DNA from: Microbacterium sediminis
Lineage (GTDB): Bacteria; Actinomycetota; Actinomycetes; Actinomycetales; Microbacteriaceae
Assembly (NCBI RefSeq): GCF_004564075.1
Contig: NZ_CP038256.1
Location: forward strand, 1-64,000
Direction of reading: 5' to 3'
Length of the DNA: 64,000 nt
Shown piece by piece: positions 60,185 through 64,000 of this stretch. Position numbers and translations under genes: made by a program. The notes under the pieces were generated by a model. That model saw nothing but the letters and a program-made list of their open reading frames with translations. It did no database searches and had not been told where the DNA came from. Numbering within the stretch: the stretch's first letter is position 1; each line of letters starts with the position of its first letter.

Positions 60185-61110
60185 GCCGCGAACTGCGCCT
60201 CACGTCCCACCGGACGCGAACCGAGCGCCCGTACGCGCTCGTCCTGCACGCCGGTGCCGGTGGACGCGTCGAGGAGCTCTCGCTCGAGGACCAGGCGAAC
60301 TACGGTGCCGGCCTGCGCAGGGCGTACGAGGCAGGTGAGCGGGTGCTCGAATCCGGTGGAACGGCGGAGGAGGCGGTGTGCGCCACCGTGGCCGTGCTCG
60401 AAGACACGCCTCTGTTCAACGCCGGGCGCGGAGCGGCGCTGACGGCGAGTGGCCGGGCCGAGCTCGACGCGTCCGTCATGACGGGAGACGGCCGCGCGGG
60501 CGCCGTCGCCGTGACGACGCGGATCAAGAACCCCGTCTACGCGGCGCAGAAGGTCATGAGCGAGAGCGACCACGTGCTCCTCGTGGCACCTCCCGAGGAA
60601 CTCGCCGTGTCGTGGGGTCTCGAGCTCGTCGAGCCCGAGTACTTCGTCACCGAAGCACGGCTGAAGCAGCTTGAGAACGTCCAGGCGCGACAGCTCGAGG
60701 CATCGCGCCACGGTACCGTCGGCGCGGTCGCACTGGACCGGGCCGGCAGGATCGCGGCCGCGACATCGACCGGCGGGATGGTGAACCAGGCGGACGGCCG
60801 GGTTGGCGACACGCCGATCATCGGGGCAGGCACGTATGCGCGCGACGGGATCGGCGGCGTGTCGTGCACGGGCGAGGGAGAGGCATTCATCAGAGGTGTG
60901 GTGGCCCACGACATCGTCAGCCGGATGAGGTACCTCGGGCAGTCGCTCGAGGGCGCCGTGTCCGCAACGTTCGACCACGAGCTGACGTCGCGCGACGCGT
61001 CGGGCGGGATCATAGCGATCGACCACGAGCGGAATGTGATCATCGCGCACAACTCGCCCGCGATGTTCGCCGCATATCGTGACGGCAACGACATCGTCAC
61101 GCTGACATAG
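60181..61110 (+). CDS. Ntn-hydrolase isoaspartyl peptidase/L-asparaginase
   Basis: A 309-residue type III (plant-type) asparaginase fold that self-cleaves before a threonine. The predicted nucleophile is T179 in HGTVGAVALD. The N-terminal LVLHAGAGG, the LFNAGRGAALTASGRAELDASVM loop (sodium/substrate side) and GDTPIIGAGTYA are typical. The family hydrolyses beta-aspartyl dipeptides and asparagine. Start GTG 60181 lies in a GTGA overlap. With methylaspartate ammonia-lyase in the locus, beta-linked (methyl)aspartyl peptides are an attractive substrate (inference). Confidence 0.9.
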   Translation: MSRELRLTSHRTRTERPYALVLHAGAGGRVEELSLEDQANYGAGLRRAYEAGERVLESGGTAEEAVCATVAVLEDTPLFNAGRGAALTASGRAELDASVMTGDGRAGAVAVTTRIKNPVYAAQKVMSESDHVLLVAPPEELAVSWGLELVEPEYFVTEARLKQLENVQARQLEASRHGTVGAVALDRAGRIAAATSTGGMVNQADGRVGDTPIIGAGTYARDGIGGVSCTGEGEAFIRGVVAHDIVSRMRYLGQSLEGAVSATFDHELTSRDASGGIIAIDHERNVIIAHNSPAMFAAYRDGNDIVTLT

Positions 61111-61119
61111 GGGGAACGG

Positions 61120-61974
61120 ATGGAGACGATCCGGGAGCGCGTGTTCTCGAGCATCGAGCAGCTGAGTCCGGCCGAGAAGCGCGTCGCGCGCGCCATCCTT
61201 GCCGATTATCCGGGAGCGGGGCTCGGCAGTGCCTCGCGCCTGGCTCGGGATGCGGGGACGAGCACGCCGACCGTGCTGCGGCTGGTCGCGCGGCTCGGGC
61301 TGGAGTCCTGGGCAGAGCTGCAGGGCCTGTTGCGGCGCGAGGTCTCGCAGCGGGCGGGAAGCCCGGTGAGCCGCGCCGAGCGGACGATCGCGGACGACGG
61401 CTCCACGCCGTTCGACCGCGCGGTCGCCCTGCGGGCCGAGGCCGCGCGCTCGGTCGCCGAGACGGTTCCGCCGTCCGAGTTCGATGCGGCGATCGAGGCG
61501 ATCGTGCGTGCGAACCGGGTGGTCATCACGGGCGGCTACTTCTCCCTGCACGTCGCCGAGATCATGCGTCTGCAGCTCGATCAGCTTCGAGGCGGCGTTC
61601 ACGTGACCGGCGAGCCAACCGGGCGAGGGGCCGGCCGCTACTTCGATCTCGACCGCCACTCGCTCGCCATCATCATCGACATGCGCCGACATGAGGAGAC
61701 CGCCCGACGAGCCGTCGACCTCGCGCGGGGTCGCGGTGCGCGCACCGTCGTGATCACCGACGTCGAGATGTCGCCCGCCGCAGAGCGCGCCGACATCGTG
61801 CTGCCCGTGCACGTCGATCACGCCCCGTTCGACACCTTCGTGGCGCTCATGTCACTCGTGGAATGTCTCGTCGACGGCGTCTTCGGACGCCTCGGCGGCG
61901 CCGCGCTCGAGCGCATGCGCCTGTGGGAGCAGTCGGTGCAGATCCCCCGATCCGACAATGAGGAGACTGTATGA
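61120..61974 (+). CDS. RpiR/MurR-family transcriptional regulator
   Basis: A 284-residue regulator with the N-terminal RpiR helix-turn-helix (about 1-77; LSPAEKRVARAIL, then ARDAGTSTPTVLRLVARLGLESWAEL). The C-terminal SIS domain (about 115-270; VVITGGYFSLHVAEIMRLQLDQL and RGARTVVITDVEMSPAAERADIVLPV) normally binds phosphosugars, though some members act in amino-acid or peptide loci. GGGGGAA lies 4-5 bases before ATG. It is embedded in the second unit and probably controls both units through the shared 13-bp motif. Confidence 0.92.
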   Translation: METIRERVFSSIEQLSPAEKRVARAILADYPGAGLGSASRLARDAGTSTPTVLRLVARLGLESWAELQGLLRREVSQRAGSPVSRAERTIADDGSTPFDRAVALRAEAARSVAETVPPSEFDAAIEAIVRANRVVITGGYFSLHVAEIMRLQLDQLRGGVHVTGEPTGRGAGRYFDLDRHSLAIIIDMRRHEETARRAVDLARGRGARTVVITDVEMSPAAERADIVLPVHVDHAPFDTFVALMSLVECLVDGVFGRLGGAALERMRLWEQSVQIPRSDNEETV

Positions 61975-63662
61975 CCAGCGGCGCGCAGCGTCTGACCGAA
62001 CTGGGTGACGCTTACTTCGAGACCCGTCACCGCTATGACCCCTTCAACGCGACCCTGTTGGGGCTCAGCGAGTACGACGGCCTCGTCGGCGATCCGTCTG
62101 CCGAGGCCTCGGCAACGGCCGCGGATGCGTTCGCTGCGATACGCGCGGAGCTGGCTGAGCTCGACACCGCGGGGTTCACCGAAGCGCAGCTCGTGGACGC
62201 CGAGGTGCTCGAGGCTCTGCTCCGCAACGCGGAGGACGACGCGCGCGACAGCATCTGGGCACGTGCGGCCTCCTCGGCCGGCTATGCGTCGCGCCAGGGA
62301 ACGCTCTTCCAGGCGATCGCGGCGGTCAGTGTCGACGACGACCTGTCCGCGGAGCGCTACCTGCAGCGACTGGGCGGACTGGGTGACTACTTCCGCGGTC
62401 TCGCGGCGCGCTATCGTCACGAGCTGGCGGCGGGCTTCACGCCGACGCGGCTGGCCGTGACCAAGGCGCTCGGCCAGTTGCGCACCGAGCTCGGCGATCC
62501 GTCGCACGCCGTGCTGCTGCGGCCCGCCGCCGCTGCGACCGATCCGTCCGTGCGGCAGCGCGCCGAGCGATTCCTCGAGGACAGCGTTCGTCCGGGCATC
62601 GCGGCCCTGATCGAGGCCTTCGAGAACGACCTCCTGCCGGTGGCGCGCAACGACGACCACGTGGGCATCCGGGAGGTGCCGGGGGGCGACGAGATGTACG
62701 CGCGTGCCCTGCGGAACCACACGACCACCGATCTCACGCCCGAGCAGATCCACCAGCTCGGTCTCGACGTGCTTGCGCAGCTCGAGGCGCGCTGGGCCGA
62801 CGTGGGACAGGCGGCATTCGGGGTGACCGACCGGAAGCACATCGTCGAGCGGCTGCGTACCGATCCCGACTTGCGCTTCCAGACCACGGACGAGATCGTC
62901 GAGGTCGCCACCGCTGCGCTGAAGCGCGCGGAAGAGGCACTGCCGCGCTACTTCCCTGCGGACTGGAGCGTCGGCCCGTGTGACACCGTCGAGCTGACCG
63001 CCGAGGAATCGGCGAACAGCGCGATGGCGTACTACCGTCCTCCGGCCGACGACGGCAGCCGCAACGGCGCCCAGTGCCTGGCGACGGCCGACCCCACGAG
63101 CAGGCACCGCTGGGAGTATGAGTCGCTCACCTTCCACGAATCGGTGCCGGGCCACCATCTGCAGCTGGCGACATCACAGCAGCTGGACATCCCGCGCTAC
63201 CGTCGCCACCTGGATGTGGAGGTGTGCGGGTTCAATGAGGGCTGGGGCCTGTACTCCGAGGAGTTCGCCGACGAGCTGGGGCTCTACAGCAGCGACGTCG
63301 CGCGGTTCGGGATGCTGTCGTTCATGGCGCTGCGCGCCTGTCGTCTCGTCGTGGACACCGGGATCCACTATTACGGCTGGAGCCGCCAGCAGGCCGTCGA
63401 CTTCATGTTCGAGAACACGGCGACCACCCTCGATCACGTCGAGCACGAGGTCGACCGCTATGTCTCGTGGCCCGGACAGGCCTGTGCCTACATGGTGGGC
63501 AAGACGGAGATCCAGCGCATGCGCCGGCGCGCCGAGGAGGCGCTGGGAGACGCCTTCGATCTGCCGTCGTTCCATGGGGCGATCATCGGCAACGGCGCGG
63601 TGCCGCTGTCCGTCGCCGACGCCGCCACCCGACGGTGGCAGGAGACCCGCACCGCTGCCTGA
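61971..63662 (+). CDS. DUF885 family putative zinc peptidase
   Basis: A 563-residue protein of the DUF885 family with the metal motif HESVPGHH (H389, E390, H395/H396) followed by LQLATSQQ and, further on, CGFNEGWGLYSEEFADELG. That layout resembles M3/M32-type gluzincins. It has no signal peptide, and the mostly helical body fits the family. Activity is presumed peptidase; few members are characterised. Its start overlaps the regulator stop (ATGA), making it part of the peptide-utilisation operon. Confidence 0.88.
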   Translation: MTSGAQRLTELGDAYFETRHRYDPFNATLLGLSEYDGLVGDPSAEASATAADAFAAIRAELAELDTAGFTEAQLVDAEVLEALLRNAEDDARDSIWARAASSAGYASRQGTLFQAIAAVSVDDDLSAERYLQRLGGLGDYFRGLAARYRHELAAGFTPTRLAVTKALGQLRTELGDPSHAVLLRPAAAATDPSVRQRAERFLEDSVRPGIAALIEAFENDLLPVARNDDHVGIREVPGGDEMYARALRNHTTTDLTPEQIHQLGLDVLAQLEARWADVGQAAFGVTDRKHIVERLRTDPDLRFQTTDEIVEVATAALKRAEEALPRYFPADWSVGPCDTVELTAEESANSAMAYYRPPADDGSRNGAQCLATADPTSRHRWEYESLTFHESVPGHHLQLATSQQLDIPRYRRHLDVEVCGFNEGWGLYSEEFADELGLYSSDVARFGMLSFMALRACRLVVDTGIHYYGWSRQQAVDFMFENTATTLDHVEHEVDRYVSWPGQACAYMVGKTEIQRMRRRAEEALGDAFDLPSFHGAIIGNGAVPLSVADAATRRWQETRTAA

Positions 63663-63707
63663 CGCCGCGGCACACCGATTCGAGCCCGCCTCTTCGAAGG
63701 GAAGTCC

Positions 63708-64000
63708 ATGAAGGCCGCCATCTACCAAGGCCCCGGTGCCGTCGAGATCCACGACGTTCCCGACGCCACACTCTCCCGACCGACCGACGCGGTGGTGCGG
63801 GTGGTTCGCGCCTGCGTGTGTGGATCGGATCTGTGGGGTTATCGCGGCGTGCTGCCGAACAAGCCATCCGGGTCGCGCCTCGGCCACGAGTTCATCGGCG
63901 TTGTCGAAGAGGTCGGCGCCGAGGTGCGCGAGGTGAAGGTGGGTGACCTTGTCGTCGCCCCGTTCCAGTGGTGCGACAACACCTGCGAGACCTGCCGCGA
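63708..64000 (+). CDS. Zinc-dependent medium-chain alcohol dehydrogenase (3' end outside window)
   Basis: The first 97 codons of an MDR-family dehydrogenase. It shows the GroES-like start (MKAAIYQGPGAVEIHDVP), the catalytic zinc ligands in RACVCGSDLWGYRG and GHEFIGVVEEVG, and the beginning of the structural zinc loop (WCDNTCETC). AAGGGAAG lies about 6 bases before ATG 63708. It follows the DUF885 gene by 45 bases and may oxidise a downstream product, but the cofactor domain is not visible. Confidence 0.9.
   Translation, partial: MKAAIYQGPGAVEIHDVPDATLSRPTDAVVRVVRACVCGSDLWGYRGVLPNKPSGSRLGHEFIGVVEEVGAEVREVKVGDLVVAPFQWCDNTCETCR

Noticed and set aside
49826..64000. Treating the whole peptide-degradation region as a horizontally acquired island
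   Set aside because: It reads slightly less GC-rich by eye in places, but there is no integrase, tRNA or boundary repeat visible and the right end lies outside the window; a codon-usage and GC computation would be needed.

Overview
The window is high-GC actinobacterial DNA, most likely a Microbacteriaceae member such as Microbacterium (inferred from gene order, NucS in place of MutS/MutL, an F420-type LLM protein, CrgA, class E sortase, DUF3566 and the FHA/PP2C/RodA/PBP/PknA/PknB cluster). It starts inside dnaA, so it is the origin-proximal end of a chromosome.

Region 1 (1-10.5 kb) is the replication block: dnaA (5' end missing), a DnaA-box intergenic region (oriC), dnaN, recF, a DUF721/DciA protein, gyrB, gyrA, a DUF3566 membrane protein, tRNA-Ile and tRNA-Ala. 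Region 2 (10.6-17.6 kb) holds independent genes: a ThrE-type exporter, a TSUP transporter, a PLP cysteine-desulfhydrase-like enzyme, a NUDIX hydrolase, aroQ, a YbaK-type deacylase, a coiled membrane protein, a cyclophilin and a zinc-ribbon rhomboid protease. Between the rhomboid and crgA lies a second dense DnaA-box cluster, and an IS481-family element has landed exactly in the crgA stop codon. Region 3 (19.2-29.6 kb) is the cell-wall and division signalling operon on the minus strand (fhaA-fhaB-pstP-rodA-pbpA-pknA-pknB), facing a sortase/small membrane protein pair, with tRNA-Leu upstream. A 0.6 kb hairpin-rich non-coding stretch then leads to a cold-shock gene.

Region 4 (30.6-41.1 kb) is a first peptide-uptake locus: a MalY-like C-S lyase and a DauR/YheO-like regulator diverge from an operon of solute-binding protein, permease, amidohydrolase, permease, two ATPases, an AhpD-like protein and an MFS carrier. 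Three 20-bp-spaced TCAAC units sit in the divergent promoter. Region 5 (41.1-49.7 kb) has a HAD phosphatase, nucS, an LLM oxidoreductase and a six-gene Mrp/Mnh Na+/H+ antiporter operon (A/B fused, C, D, E, F, G).

Region 6 (49.9 kb to the end) is the most unusual part: two adjacent transcription units, each headed by a shared AATG(A/T)TTGTTACA motif. The first encodes an M20 dipeptidase, an M19 dipeptidase and a methylaspartate ammonia-lyase. The second encodes a complete Dpp-type importer, an M55 D-aminopeptidase, an Ntn isoaspartyl peptidase, an RpiR regulator, a DUF885 peptidase and a zinc alcohol dehydrogenase (cut by the window end). The combination suggests import and dismantling of peptides with D-residues, beta-aspartyl links or 3-methylaspartate, under RpiR control. 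This is inference, but each enzyme call rests on visible active-site residues.

Several genes have a TANNNT box exactly six bases before the start codon, as expected for leaderless mRNAs.
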